From positions 1 through 53,513 of the forward strand of contig JASGLP010000016.1 of NCBI GenBank assembly GCA_030156895.1: DNA of 53,513 bases, given 5' to 3'. Source of the DNA: Eubacteriaceae bacterium (GTDB lineage: Bacteria > Bacillota > Clostridia > Eubacteriales > Eubacteriaceae). Of the stretch, positions 39,111 through 48,733 are shown piece after piece (position 1 is the stretch's first letter; the number at the start of each line of letters is the position of its first letter). The notes under the pieces are model-generated. The model did no database searches. It was given only the letters and a program-made list of their open reading frames with translations, and was not told where the DNA came from. Made by a program: the position numbers and the translations under genes.

Positions 39111-39164
39111 AATGCCGTGACCTTGCGGGTAAAGTATTGCTTTCAGACAAGGGCGGCATTTTTT
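39111..39164 (+). terminator. Rho-independent terminator after the autolysin gene
   Basis: AATGCCG (39111-39117) pairs with CGGCATT (39154-39160); inside, CCTTG pairs with CAAGG. A T-tract follows. Confidence 0.8.
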
Positions 39165-39256
39165 GCTCTGATTTTTAGATTAGAGTGGCTTCTCTACAGC
39201 AATCAATAAAAAATTGCAAACAAATTTGCTTGAGACGAGATTATCTGAAAAGAATA

Positions 39257-39265
39257 TGGTATAAT
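39257..39265 (+). promoter_or_regulatory. Extended -10 promoter of the GT2 gene at 39295
   Basis: TGGTATAAT is a full extended -10. The same word occurs at 40302-40310 ahead of the next glycosyltransferase gene. Confidence 0.5.
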
Positions 39266-39294
39266 AGGCTGAAATTTTTAACAAGGAAAGTAGA

Positions 39295-40272
39295 ATGGGT
39301 ATAGACGTTTCAATTATCATTCCAAATTTTAATGGCGAAAAGTATATCGCCAACTGTATCAATAGCCTGCTGGCGCAGTGCTATAATGAATCATTGGAAA
39401 TTATTGTGGTGGACGATTGTTCATCTGACAAAAGCCTGGAAATTATTAAAAAATTTCATCAGGTTAAACTGATTGAAAATCAGGAAAATTATGGTTTTGC
39501 CAAATCGGTGAATCGGGGTATCTGTGCCAGTAAAGGGAAATTTTGTCTCTTACTGAATAATGATGTGGTGGTGGAGCCGGAGTTTGTGCACTTGCTCTAT
39601 AAACATATTTTAAAACGGCGTAATGCCTTTTCGGTCAGTTCGAAAATGGTGCGTTACTATGAAAGAGATAAGCTAGACGATACCGGGGATTTTTACAATA
39701 TTTTTGGCTGGGCCTATAAGCGTGGAGACGGTAAGGACATCGAGTCCTATGAAGAATCGACCCAGGTTTTTAGCACCTGCGCGGGAGCAGGTATTTATCG
39801 ACGATCGGTTTTAAATGAAATTGGTCTGTTTGACGAGTCTTTTTTTGCCTATCTGGAAGATGTTGATCTGTCATATCGGGGTCTGATTAACGGATATTCC
39901 AATTATTATGCGCCGGAAGCCGTCTGCTACCATATTGGCAGTGCTACCACTGCTGATGGACAAAAATATAGTCCTTTTAAGGTCAAAATTTCGGCCCGTA
40001 ACAACGTATATCTGGCCTATAAAAATATGCCGCTTTTGCAGCTGCTTTTAAACAGTCCCTTTTTAATGGTGGGATTTCTGATCAAGTGGGCACGTTTTTC
40101 AGCCGGTGGCTATGGCAAACCCTATCTTGAAGGGGTTAAAGAAGGCTTTAAAAATCTTAATCACGTTAATAAAGTGAAATTCAGACCTAAAAATTTGTTG
40201 AACTACTTGCGAATTGAAGGTCAGATGATTATGAATTTGCCCAGGCAGGTACTTGTCAAGCTTGGCAAGTAG
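39295..40272 (+). CDS. GT2 family glycosyltransferase (rhamnosyltransferase-like)
   Basis: A 325-residue cytoplasmic GT2 enzyme. It has VSIIIPNFNGEKYI at the N-terminus, VVDDCSSD, LLLNNDVVV as the metal-binding DxD region and EDVDLSYRG as the acceptor-side motif. The pattern is that of rhamnosyltransferases acting on lipid-linked glycans; the substrate is inferred from the presence of the rml genes. It has its own promoter and is 123 bases upstream of the next GT2 gene. Confidence 0.85.
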   Translation: MGIDVSIIIPNFNGEKYIANCINSLLAQCYNESLEIIVVDDCSSDKSLEIIKKFHQVKLIENQENYGFAKSVNRGICASKGKFCLLLNNDVVVEPEFVHLLYKHILKRRNAFSVSSKMVRYYERDKLDDTGDFYNIFGWAYKRGDGKDIESYEESTQVFSTCAGAGIYRRSVLNEIGLFDESFFAYLEDVDLSYRGLINGYSNYYAPEAVCYHIGSATTADGQKYSPFKVKISARNNVYLAYKNMPLLQLLLNSPFLMVGFLIKWARFSAGGYGKPYLEGVKEGFKNLNHVNKVKFRPKNLLNYLRIEGQMIMNLPRQVLVKLGK

Positions 40273-40301
40273 AATGCTTTCTTTAAAAATCATTGACGTC
40301 A

Positions 40302-40310
40302 TGGTATAAT
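40302..40310 (+). promoter_or_regulatory. Extended -10 promoter of the GT2 gene at 40395
   Basis: TGGTATAAT, with a TTGACG (40293-40298) too close to act as -35. The long leader of about 85 bases before the ATG shows nothing obvious. Confidence 0.45.
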
Positions 40311-40394
40311 ATAATGTCTTTGTCTTAGCTAGGATTATTATTGTAGACTAGTGACAATTGACTTTGTTCACGCTTTGATTGTGAAAGGAAGGCT

Positions 40395-41261
40395 ATGGAT
40401 TTATCAATTATTATTGTTCATTATAAAACGCTTGAGCTAACCTCGGACTGCATTGATTCAGTGCTCAAGAGTAATCTGAAAAATATAGAGACAGAGATAA
40501 TCTGTATCGATAATGCTTCAAATGATGGCAGTATTGAAAAAATCAAAGAAGCTTTTCCCCAGATTACTGTCATTGAAAACACCGATAACCTGGGCTTTTC
40601 TAAAGCCAATAATCAAGGGATTAAAGCTTCCAGTGGTCAATATGTACTGTTGCTTAATTCTGATACGATAGTGGAATTTAATACCCTGAAGCAGTCTTTA
40701 GCTTTTATAAAGGATCATAAGCACATCGGTGCCCTGGGCTGCAAGGTTGTCTTAAAGGATGGAAAACTTGATCCGGCCTGTAAACGCAGTTTCCCAACGC
40801 CAATGAACGGTATTTATCATCGTCTGCATTTGGATGATGCCTTTCCGGACAGTCATCGCTTTGGCGCTTACAACCTGACCTATGTGGATGAAAATAAAAC
40901 CTGTTCAGTGGATTGTGTGATGGGTGCCTTTATGCTGCTGCCTAGACGGGTGATTGATGTCGTTGGCCTTCTTGATGAGGATTTTTTTATGTACGGCGAA
41001 GATATTGACTGGTGTTATCGCATTAAAGAGGCTGATTATCAGATCATGTATTATCCGGAAGTTCGCATTTTTCATCACAAAAAAGCCAGCGGCATTGGCA
41101 AAAGAAATCCTAAAGTCATTGAGGCTTTTTATGATTCCATGGGAATCTTTTATGAAAAACATTATCAGAACAAATACAATGGCTTAACTAAGTGGCTGGT
41201 TATCAATGGAACCGCCCTGTTAAAACAGCTGGCATTGTTCAAAAATAATCTGAAGCGATAA
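40395..41261 (+). CDS. GT2 family glycosyltransferase (rhamnosyltransferase-like)
   Basis: A 288-residue GT2 enzyme, paralogous in layout to the previous one: LSIIIVHYKTLELT, ICIDNASNDGS, LLLNSDTIV and EDIDWCYRI are visible. It lacks membrane segments. The ATG at 40395 follows AAGGAAGG. It probably adds one sugar, possibly rhamnose, to the lipid-linked repeat unit started by the downstream sugar transferase. Confidence 0.85.
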   Translation: MDLSIIIVHYKTLELTSDCIDSVLKSNLKNIETEIICIDNASNDGSIEKIKEAFPQITVIENTDNLGFSKANNQGIKASSGQYVLLLNSDTIVEFNTLKQSLAFIKDHKHIGALGCKVVLKDGKLDPACKRSFPTPMNGIYHRLHLDDAFPDSHRFGAYNLTYVDENKTCSVDCVMGAFMLLPRRVIDVVGLLDEDFFMYGEDIDWCYRIKEADYQIMYYPEVRIFHHKKASGIGKRNPKVIEAFYDSMGIFYEKHYQNKYNGLTKWLVINGTALLKQLALFKNNLKR

Positions 41262-41350
41262 GCGAAAAGTTGGGCGAACTACAAACTTCGATAAAAGAAT
41301 TAAATTGTGTGTGACTTGCATCGTTTCGGATAATAAAGGAGGTTAGAGGG

Positions 41351-42751
41351 ATGATAAAAAGTAATCAACGATTTTTTAATTTCATACTGGTTGTTTTTGA
41401 TATGCTGGTGATTACCGGATCTCTTTTGCTGGCCTGGTACCTACGCTTCGTTTCACCGTTTTTTACAGACGGCGTTCGGACCATGAATTTTCAGGCTTAT
41501 ATGAGTCTGCTGCTCTTTATTCTGCCCATGTATCTGATTCTGTTTTTAATTGTCGGCCTCTATAAACCCTACCGACGACAGCCCTTTTTAAAGGAATTCA
41601 GGGAAATCATCATGGCTAATGTTGTCGGAATAGCCCTGCTGATGTCCATCCTTTTTGCCCAGAAAAGCATCCATTTTTCCAGAATTATGTTGGGGATGTT
41701 TTTATTAAGTACGGTATTCTTTATGACCCTGGAACGGGGTGGGATTAGAAAAATCCTTCGAATGGCAAGAGAACGCGGTTTCAATATTAAGTACGTCATT
41801 ATTGTTGGTGCCGGATCACTGGGCAGTGCTTTTGCGTCAAAAATCATTGGTGATCGGCAGTTAGGCTATAAGATCTCCGGTTACGTTGATGATTATTATC
41901 ATAAAACGGAGCGAAATGGCATTCCGATTCTGGGCACGACTAAGGAAATGAACGAAATCCTGGAAGAATATCGGGTTGATGAGGTGATTATTGCCCTTCC
42001 CAATACCAGCTTCAAGCGGATTGATGAAGTGATTGATATCTGTGAATATCAGGGGATAAAAACCCAGATTATTCCGGATTACTTTCATTTAATCCAAGGA
42101 ACCAAAGCCTATTTTGACGAGTTGGATGGGATTCCATTGATCAATACCCGTTATATCCCACTTGACAAACCTCTTAATAAATTTATTAAACGACTCGGTG
42201 ATATTATTTTATCACTGCTGATTCTAATACTGGTTTCACCGATTATGCTTTTGACCGCGATTCTGGTTAAAATCACATCCCCTGGCCCGATTATCTATAA
42301 GCAGATCAGAGTGGGGATGGCAAGAAAAGAGTTTTATATCTACAAGTTTCGTTCCATGCGGTGTGATGCCTCGGAACAAACCGGTGATGTGGGCTGGACG
42401 ACCGAGGATGATCCCCGCAAAACGAAATTCGGAAGCTTTATCAGAAAAACCAGCATTGATGAGCTGCCGCAGTTTTTTAATGTTTTAAAAGGGGATATGA
42501 GTATTGTCGGTCCGCGTCCGGAGCGTCCTCATTATGTCAGCCAGTTTAAAGATGAAATTCCCAAGTATATGATCAAGCATCATGTCCGCCCCGGAATTAC
42601 CGGCTGGGCGCAGGTTAAGGGATGGCGTGGCGATACCTCGATACGTAAGCGGATCGAATGCGATATTGAATACATTGAGAAATGGTCGCTTTGGTTTGAT
42701 TTAAAAATATTTATCATGACATTTAAAGCAGTGTTTGATAGCGGATATTGA
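41351..42751 (+). CDS. Polyprenyl-phosphate sugar-1-phosphate transferase
   Basis: Starts glycan synthesis by moving a sugar phosphate from a nucleotide sugar to undecaprenyl phosphate. The 466-residue protein has four to five N-terminal membrane helices, a CoA-binding-like cytoplasmic domain (about 140-260; IIVGAGSLG), then one helix and the C-terminal transferase domain with KFRSM, TSIDELPQFFNVLKGDMSIVGPRP and PGITGWAQVKG. This is the WbaP/EpsL-type architecture. AGGAGG precedes the ATG. Its 3' end abuts the DUF2142 gene. Confidence 0.93.
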   Translation: MIKSNQRFFNFILVVFDMLVITGSLLLAWYLRFVSPFFTDGVRTMNFQAYMSLLLFILPMYLILFLIVGLYKPYRRQPFLKEFREIIMANVVGIALLMSILFAQKSIHFSRIMLGMFLLSTVFFMTLERGGIRKILRMARERGFNIKYVIIVGAGSLGSAFASKIIGDRQLGYKISGYVDDYYHKTERNGIPILGTTKEMNEILEEYRVDEVIIALPNTSFKRIDEVIDICEYQGIKTQIIPDYFHLIQGTKAYFDELDGIPLINTRYIPLDKPLNKFIKRLGDIILSLLILILVSPIMLLTAILVKITSPGPIIYKQIRVGMARKEFYIYKFRSMRCDASEQTGDVGWTTEDDPRKTKFGSFIRKTSIDELPQFFNVLKGDMSIVGPRPERPHYVSQFKDEIPKYMIKHHVRPGITGWAQVKGWRGDTSIRKRIECDIEYIEKWSLWFDLKIFIMTFKAVFDSGY

Positions 42752-42764
42752 TCAGGTGACGAAT

Positions 42765-44276
42765 GTGAATAGAGATCAGCTTTATAAAAAAGTCGCTCTG
42801 ATAAAACCATTTATTAAAGCGTGTTTAAAAGCTAACTGGAAAAATGTCATAATTGGAGCGGCAATTTTAATTGGATCGCTTTTTTTCCTGGAACCAGATA
42901 CATCTGTATCAATGATTCCGGTTTTATTGATTTTGGCAATTGGCAGTCTGGTTATTTTCTTTCTGGGAAAAAACAAAGCGGTTAATGCATTACTTGTCAT
43001 CATCGGTTTTGGTTGCCTGATGGCTGTAATGACACCGATTTTGGACACCCCCGATGAAACCGCTCATTTTTCAAGAGCCATGTATCTGGTTCAGGGCGAT
43101 TTAAAAGTCCAGGCGGAAGACAGTCAGCTTTTAATTTCGCAGGATTATCAGATCATTAAGAGCGAGCAGGGAGAAACGGTTGTTAATAACGATTTGAGTG
43201 TTGCTGACACTTCTCTTAAAATTGTTGAAAGTGATGGTCTTAAGGCGACGAACGCCTATTCCTTTATTTCCTATATTCCCCAGGCTTTGGGCTTGGGAAT
43301 TGGCCGTTTTTTAAATCTGACCCTGTTGTGGTCTTATTATTTAGGGCGGATTACAAATGTGATAACCTATGCCCTTTTGGCAGCAATTGCTATCCGCTTA
43401 ACACCGGTTTACAAAAATATTTTTTTTATGATTGCGACCATGCCGATGTCAGTATATCTGGCGGCATCCTATAATCAGGATGCTTTTGGGATGGGGATGA
43501 TTTTGTTAACCATTGCTTTGTTTTTGTTTTTGTTAAACAAAAAGGATCAATCGATTAACTTTGTGGCGTTAATCATTTTTTCGGCATTTTGTATGTTGAT
43601 TACTTTATCTAAATTTCCCTATGTCTTACTTGTTTTATTGCTGCCCTTTATACCAGCAAAAAAATTTAAAAAGCCTCAATATTATGCCCTATCATATTTG
43701 ATGATTCTTTTGACGGCTGCTTTTGCTGTCGTTTGGATGAAATCATATTCATCTATCCCTCATCCCTTTGTGCCGGAGGGGGTAAATATGGGCAAACAGA
43801 TTGAGCAAATGCTTAATGATCCGATTTTTGCAATCAGAAATTTTGGCGGCAACATGATCAGTCAGCTGACAACCCTGCTGATGCTCTTTACCTTTGGTTG
43901 GCTAACTTACGGGTCCAATGCCGCGGCAATCGTCTATTTGATCTTTCTGGGATCGATGATTTTAATGAGCCCCCAGGAAAGAGTCTTTACAAAGTTAGAA
44001 AAATGGGGAAGCGGGCTGGTGAGTCTGGGCATTTATACCGCAATTCTACTGTCCATGTATTTGACCTGGACAGCGGTCGGAGAAACCGAAATTAGCGGCC
44101 TTCAGGGTCGATATTTTATTGGCATGCTGCCACTGTTGCCAGTGTTTTTAAATATTGGTCCGCCGCTAAAAAAACTTGATACAGCTTATCAGGAGAAAAT
44201 TGGCCGATTGACAACACAGGTGCCAATTTTGTTTATTTATTTTTCTCTGGCATTAACATTAGTCACATATTATTAA
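42765..44276 (+). CDS. DUF2142-like polytopic membrane protein
   Basis: A protein of about 503 residues with roughly 12 membrane helices. The hallmark is DTPDETAHFSRAMYLVQGD in the first extracytoplasmic loop (core PDETAHF), as in the DUF2142 family, which resembles GT-C enzymes using polyprenyl-phosphate sugars. The GTG at 42765 with AGGTGA 5 bases upstream is the likely start; the reading frame is open from a TTG at 42735 that overlaps the previous gene. Proposed role: extracytoplasmic glycosyltransferase acting on the surface glycan. Confidence 0.75.
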   Translation: MNRDQLYKKVALIKPFIKACLKANWKNVIIGAAILIGSLFFLEPDTSVSMIPVLLILAIGSLVIFFLGKNKAVNALLVIIGFGCLMAVMTPILDTPDETAHFSRAMYLVQGDLKVQAEDSQLLISQDYQIIKSEQGETVVNNDLSVADTSLKIVESDGLKATNAYSFISYIPQALGLGIGRFLNLTLLWSYYLGRITNVITYALLAAIAIRLTPVYKNIFFMIATMPMSVYLAASYNQDAFGMGMILLTIALFLFLLNKKDQSINFVALIIFSAFCMLITLSKFPYVLLVLLLPFIPAKKFKKPQYYALSYLMILLTAAFAVVWMKSYSSIPHPFVPEGVNMGKQIEQMLNDPIFAIRNFGGNMISQLTTLLMLFTFGWLTYGSNAAAIVYLIFLGSMILMSPQERVFTKLEKWGSGLVSLGIYTAILLSMYLTWTAVGETEISGLQGRYFIGMLPLLPVFLNIGPPLKKLDTAYQEKIGRLTTQVPILFIYFSLALTLVTYY

Positions 44277-44360
44277 AATGTTTGAAATTATCATTGAGTT
44301 TTGCTAAACCCCATCCAGCTTATTAAATCCCAAATGGTTGCCAAAACTGAAGGAGTTATT

Positions 44361-46508
44361 GTGGAGAAAAAGCAGATACAAAAAACAATTATTATGATTT
44401 TCCTTGCGGTTTGCATGGCTGTATTTGCTGAGCTGTTTTTTCAGCTGATTGAAAATAAACTGGGAATGAATCAGCTTTTCAAACCATCAGGTGAGTGGTT
44501 TGAAAGTTTAAAGCTGAAGCGAATGCTGGCGATGACGGTACTTTTTGCCGGTGTTTTACTGACGCTGATTGCAAAAAAACGTGATCAAATTCTTGCACAG
44601 CTTTATCAAAAGCGTTTTTTAGTGGCTGCAGTTTTCCTTGTTATTTGTGTCATATTTGAACTGAGCGGTTCGTCAATTTTATACTGGCAGTATTATTTTG
44701 ATCATTCTAAAGCCTACGAAGCCCTTATCGGAGTAGCTAGAGGTGTCCGTGCCGACGAATGGGCTGTTAATACCCCAATGGCTTTATCGCAGTATTTAAA
44801 TGTTTCGGGGGCCTTCCCTTATTTTAGTGAGACAATTCGGGGAGCATTAACGGATGTTTTTCTGGTTTATGGCCAGCCAGTAAAAAATCTGGCAGTTATT
44901 TTCAGACCGTTTCAGTGGGGTTATTTATTTTTAGATTCAGCCAGAGGCTTATCATTTTTTTGGGCTGGTCGTCTGATCGCTTTGTTTATGGTTTCCTTTG
45001 AAACTGGTATGATGATCAGTCGAAGTAATAAAAAACTGTCGCTGATTTATGGTGTTTTAATTGCCTGGGCGCCGATTGTTCAATGGTGGTTTGCAGTTAA
45101 TGGTCTGGTCGAGATGCTGATTTTTGGTCAATTGGCCATTCTTATGACAAAACAATATATTGAGACTAAACAGTATCGATTCAAAATTTTATTTGCACTT
45201 GTCTTTTTCATTTCGGCTGGTGCGTATTTGTTTACCTTTTATCCCTCCTGGCAGATTTCACTGGCCTATATTTTGTTATTCTTTTTTATCAGTATTCTGA
45301 TTGAAAATCGTGGCATCATCCAATTGTATCCAAAAGACTGGTTGCTGCTTTCAGGACTTTTAATGGTTTTTATTGTGGGCGTAGCATTGATCCTGCTTAA
45401 ATCCTCTGAAACGATCGAGCTGGTAATGGGAACTGTATATCCTGGAAGCCGTTTCGAAACAGGTGGTGGACAGCTTTATCGTTTTTTCCTGTATCCCGGA
45501 AACCTGTTTTTTGCGACTTCCCGAGCATTGCCTTATGGGAATTCATCGGAGCTGTCGATGTTTTTCGATTTCTTTCCAATGGGAATGCTTTTATCCCTTT
45601 GGATTTTGTTTAAAGAGAAGCAGAAAGACATTTTTTTAAGTCTGTTCTTGATACTTTTATTGGTTCTAAGCAGCTATTGTATCTTTACCTGGCCGGGAAT
45701 TCTTGCTAAAATCACACTACTCAGCAATATTCAGCCATATCGGGTATCCTTGGCGGTAGGACTGATTAATATTCTTTTATTGATCAGAAGTCTGGCGCTT
45801 TTACAAACTGAGCTTTCATGTAAAATGGCAGTTGGAATAGCGGCTGTAATGGCTTTATTTATGGCAATCGGTGCAATGATTATCTATAATGGTTATATCA
45901 ACACCTTAATGCTTGGAGTGATCTTTTGTGTTCTGGCCATTTCATTTTTTGCGATTTTGTGTTTCAAAAAAGCCATTGGTCAGAATCTGTTATTGGGAAT
46001 AGTAATGTTTATTGCCTTTGTTGCCGGTATGTTTGTCAATCCTCTGAATCAAGGCTTGGATGTGATTTATGATCAGGATATTTTCGGATTAATTAGTCAA
46101 GTTAATGCGGAACAAAATGGCTTGTGGATTGTTGATTCTGAATCCGGTGGAGGATACCCAATTATTAACTTACCAATAATGGCTGGTGCGGCGACTGTTA
46201 ATTCAACGAATGTGTATCCCGATCTTGAGCGCTGGAGGCTACTTGATCCGGGAGGCAACTATAATGATGTATATAACCGCTATGCGCATATTTCAATGCA
46301 TTTATGTGATGAAGAAGAAATTAAAGAAAAATTTGTCCTCGATTCAGCCGATTTATTTACCGTTAATCTGACACTTGCAGACCTAAAAACGCTGAACGTA
46401 ACATATGTTTTGTCTAAAAGAGACTTGTCCGGGCTGAATGGGGCTGAGGTGACTTTAAATCTACTTGGTAGTGAAAACGGCTTTAATTTGTATAAAGTCA
46501 ATCAATAA
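44361..46508 (+). CDS. Large polytopic membrane protein, GT-C-like
   Basis: About 715 residues with roughly 13 membrane helices and an extracytoplasmic C-terminal domain (about 580-715). An early loop has GVRADEWAVNTPMA, reminiscent of the acidic catalytic loop of GT-C enzymes. I do not recognise a named family with confidence. The GTG at 44361 follows AAGGAG (44350-44355) by 5 bases; the frame is open from a TTG at 44301. Its position between DUF2142 and polyprenol-type GT2 genes suggests sugar transfer from a polyprenyl carrier. Confidence 0.65.
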   Translation: MEKKQIQKTIIMIFLAVCMAVFAELFFQLIENKLGMNQLFKPSGEWFESLKLKRMLAMTVLFAGVLLTLIAKKRDQILAQLYQKRFLVAAVFLVICVIFELSGSSILYWQYYFDHSKAYEALIGVARGVRADEWAVNTPMALSQYLNVSGAFPYFSETIRGALTDVFLVYGQPVKNLAVIFRPFQWGYLFLDSARGLSFFWAGRLIALFMVSFETGMMISRSNKKLSLIYGVLIAWAPIVQWWFAVNGLVEMLIFGQLAILMTKQYIETKQYRFKILFALVFFISAGAYLFTFYPSWQISLAYILLFFFISILIENRGIIQLYPKDWLLLSGLLMVFIVGVALILLKSSETIELVMGTVYPGSRFETGGGQLYRFFLYPGNLFFATSRALPYGNSSELSMFFDFFPMGMLLSLWILFKEKQKDIFLSLFLILLLVLSSYCIFTWPGILAKITLLSNIQPYRVSLAVGLINILLLIRSLALLQTELSCKMAVGIAAVMALFMAIGAMIIYNGYINTLMLGVIFCVLAISFFAILCFKKAIGQNLLLGIVMFIAFVAGMFVNPLNQGLDVIYDQDIFGLISQVNAEQNGLWIVDSESGGGYPIINLPIMAGAATVNSTNVYPDLERWRLLDPGGNYNDVYNRYAHISMHLCDEEEIKEKFVLDSADLFTVNLTLADLKTLNVTYVLSKRDLSGLNGAEVTLNLLGSENGFNLYKVNQ

Positions 46509-46533
46509 TGTGAATAACCTGAAAGGAAGACAA

Positions 46534-47484
46534 ATGGAAAAAAGCAGAAAAACAGCGGTATTGATTCCCTGTTACAACGAATCAAAAACCATCAAAAAAG
46601 TGGTGGAGGATTATAAAAGGGTGATGCCCCATGCTGATATTTATGTCTATGATAATAATTCGGCGGATGGAACCGATGAAATTGCCCGCCAGGCGGGAGC
46701 CATCGTGCGTTATGAGTACCGCCAGGGTAAAGGCAACGTGGTGCGATCCATGTTTCGCGAAATCGATGCTGATTGTTATATTATGACGGATGGCGATGAC
46801 ACCTACCCGGCGGAGTTTGCGCTGGAACTGGAAAAACAGATTTATGAAAACAGAGCCGATATGGCCATCGGGGACAGATTATCATCCACCTACTTTACTG
46901 AGAATAAAAGACCTTTTCACAATATCGGAAACGTCCTGGTCAGAAAGCTGATTAACACGCTCTTTAAAGCAAATGTAAAAGATATTATGACTGGATCCCG
47001 CGGTTTTACCAAAGAATTTGTAAAGGCTTTTCCGGTAACATCTAAAGGGTTTGAAATTGAAACTGAAATGACCATTTTTGCCCTGGATAATAATATGAAA
47101 ATTGTTGAAGTCCCCATCGATTATCGGGATCGTCCCGAGGGCAGTGAATCGAAACTAAATACCTATTCGGATGGATTTAAAGTCTTAAAAACAATCGGAT
47201 CATTGTTTCGGGATACAAAGCCGTATCTATTTTTTTCAATGGTCTCATTGTTTCTGATTGCCATCGGCGCAGCCTTTTTTATCCCGATTGTCAAAACCTA
47301 TCTGGAAACGGGACTAGTAGATCGTTATCCAACCCTGATTGTCGTAACCAGCTTGTGGGTAATTGCTATTATCTCCTATTTCAGCGGGGTGATTCTGCAG
47401 GTGCTTAAAAAACAGCATCGTCATAATTTTGAACGCTACCTGAATATGCTGGAAGAGATTAACAAACAATTAGAGAATCGATAA
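46534..47484 (+). CDS. Membrane-anchored GT2 (polyprenol-phosphate type)
   Basis: A 316-residue GT2 enzyme of the DPM1/GtrB type. The catalytic domain has VLIPCYNESKTI, VYDNNSADGT, MTDGDDTYPAE as the DxD region, and the motif EIETEMTIFALDNN typical of polyprenol-phosphate glycosyltransferases. Two C-terminal helices (about 225-250 and 262-290) anchor it. It likely charges undecaprenyl phosphate with a single sugar for the GT-C proteins. The ATG at 46534 follows AAAGGAAG; the longer frame runs into the preceding gene. Confidence 0.85.
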   Translation: MEKSRKTAVLIPCYNESKTIKKVVEDYKRVMPHADIYVYDNNSADGTDEIARQAGAIVRYEYRQGKGNVVRSMFREIDADCYIMTDGDDTYPAEFALELEKQIYENRADMAIGDRLSSTYFTENKRPFHNIGNVLVRKLINTLFKANVKDIMTGSRGFTKEFVKAFPVTSKGFEIETEMTIFALDNNMKIVEVPIDYRDRPEGSESKLNTYSDGFKVLKTIGSLFRDTKPYLFFSMVSLFLIAIGAAFFIPIVKTYLETGLVDRYPTLIVVTSLWVIAIISYFSGVILQVLKKQHRHNFERYLNMLEEINKQLENR

Positions 47485-47570
47485 AATTCAAATGTGATAG
47501 CTGATTATTGATCGATTCAAGAATTACTTAAACACTTAAATTAATACGTAGAGTAATAGAGGAGAACGCT

Positions 47571-48728
47571 TTGAAAGAGAATGAATTGGAACTAACCATA
47601 TTGATGCCTTGTTTGAATGAGGCAGAAACGCTGGAGATTTGTATCAAAAAAGCCAGTACATTTTTAAAAGAAAACAATGTGTCAGGTGAAGTCCTGATTG
47701 CGGATAACGGCAGTAGCGATGGTTCGCAGGAAATTGCAAGGAAAAATGGCGCCAGAGTGGTTGATATTGCTGAAAAAGGTTATGGCAGTGCCTTGCGGGG
47801 CGGATGTGATCAGGCTTACGGAAAATATGTGATCATGGGTGATGCTGATGACTCTTATGATTTTCTGAACCTGATGCCATTTCTGCAAAAATTGCGGGAA
47901 GGCTATGAACTGGTGATGGGAAACCGTTTCCGTGGTGGCATTGAGAAAGGGGCCATGCCGCCCCTTCATCGTTACCTGGGCAATCCGGTCCTGTCCTTTA
48001 TTGGTCGCTTGTTTTATCCCAGCGATATTAAGGATTTCCATTGCGGCTTAAGGGGCTATCAGAAAGAATCGATTCAGAGTCTTGATCTGCAAACTACCGG
48101 TATGGAATATGCCAGCGAAATGGTTGTCCAGGCGACGCTTCATCAACTGAAAATGATTGAAGTACCAACAACCCTGTCACCAGACGGTCGGTCTCGTCCG
48201 CCACATTTACGAAGCTGGCATGACGGCTGGCGTCACCTGAAATTCTTGATGATGTATAGCCCTAACTGGACTTTTTTATATCCGGGTGCTATTTTATCGC
48301 TAATCGGCATTCTGATGATGGTGGTAACCGGTCTGGGGTCGGCAACCATCGGCGATGTTCATTTTAGTATTAATACCATGATGTATGGCGCTGCCAGCCT
48401 TTTAGTTGGCGTTAATATCATTATGTTTTCGCTCTTTACCAAGGCTTATGCCATCCAGTCGGGATTTATTCCAAATAGTAATCGTTCGTTGGCCAACATC
48501 GAAAAATTGACGGTGGAAAAGGGTGTTGTCATTGGTCTTTTGCTGACTTTAGCTGGGATTATTATCACCATTATTGCCTTTGTGATCTGGGGTAACAATT
48601 CTTTTGGCAACCTGGAACCGGAAGTGATGACCAAGATTACCATACCGGCTGCGACCCTGATCGCTATGGGTGTTGAAGTGATTTTTGCCAGTTTTTTCCT
48701 GGGCATTTTAAAAATTGAAAGAAAATAA
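47571..48728 (+). CDS. Membrane-anchored GT2 (polyprenol-phosphate type), second copy
   Basis: A 385-residue GT2 protein related to the previous gene: LTILMPCLNEAETLE, IADNGSSDGS, MGDADDSYDF, and YASEMVVQATLHQL. After the catalytic domain come four C-terminal helices (about 235-385). The TTG at 47571 follows GAGGAG. It is followed 5 bases later by a GT-C-like gene, so the pair may act together with the SMR flippase further down. Confidence 0.85.
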   Translation: MKENELELTILMPCLNEAETLEICIKKASTFLKENNVSGEVLIADNGSSDGSQEIARKNGARVVDIAEKGYGSALRGGCDQAYGKYVIMGDADDSYDFLNLMPFLQKLREGYELVMGNRFRGGIEKGAMPPLHRYLGNPVLSFIGRLFYPSDIKDFHCGLRGYQKESIQSLDLQTTGMEYASEMVVQATLHQLKMIEVPTTLSPDGRSRPPHLRSWHDGWRHLKFLMMYSPNWTFLYPGAILSLIGILMMVVTGLGSATIGDVHFSINTMMYGAASLLVGVNIIMFSLFTKAYAIQSGFIPNSNRSLANIEKLTVEKGVVIGLLLTLAGIIITIIAFVIWGNNSFGNLEPEVMTKITIPAATLIAMGVEVIFASFFLGILKIERK

Positions 48729-48733
48729 AGCCC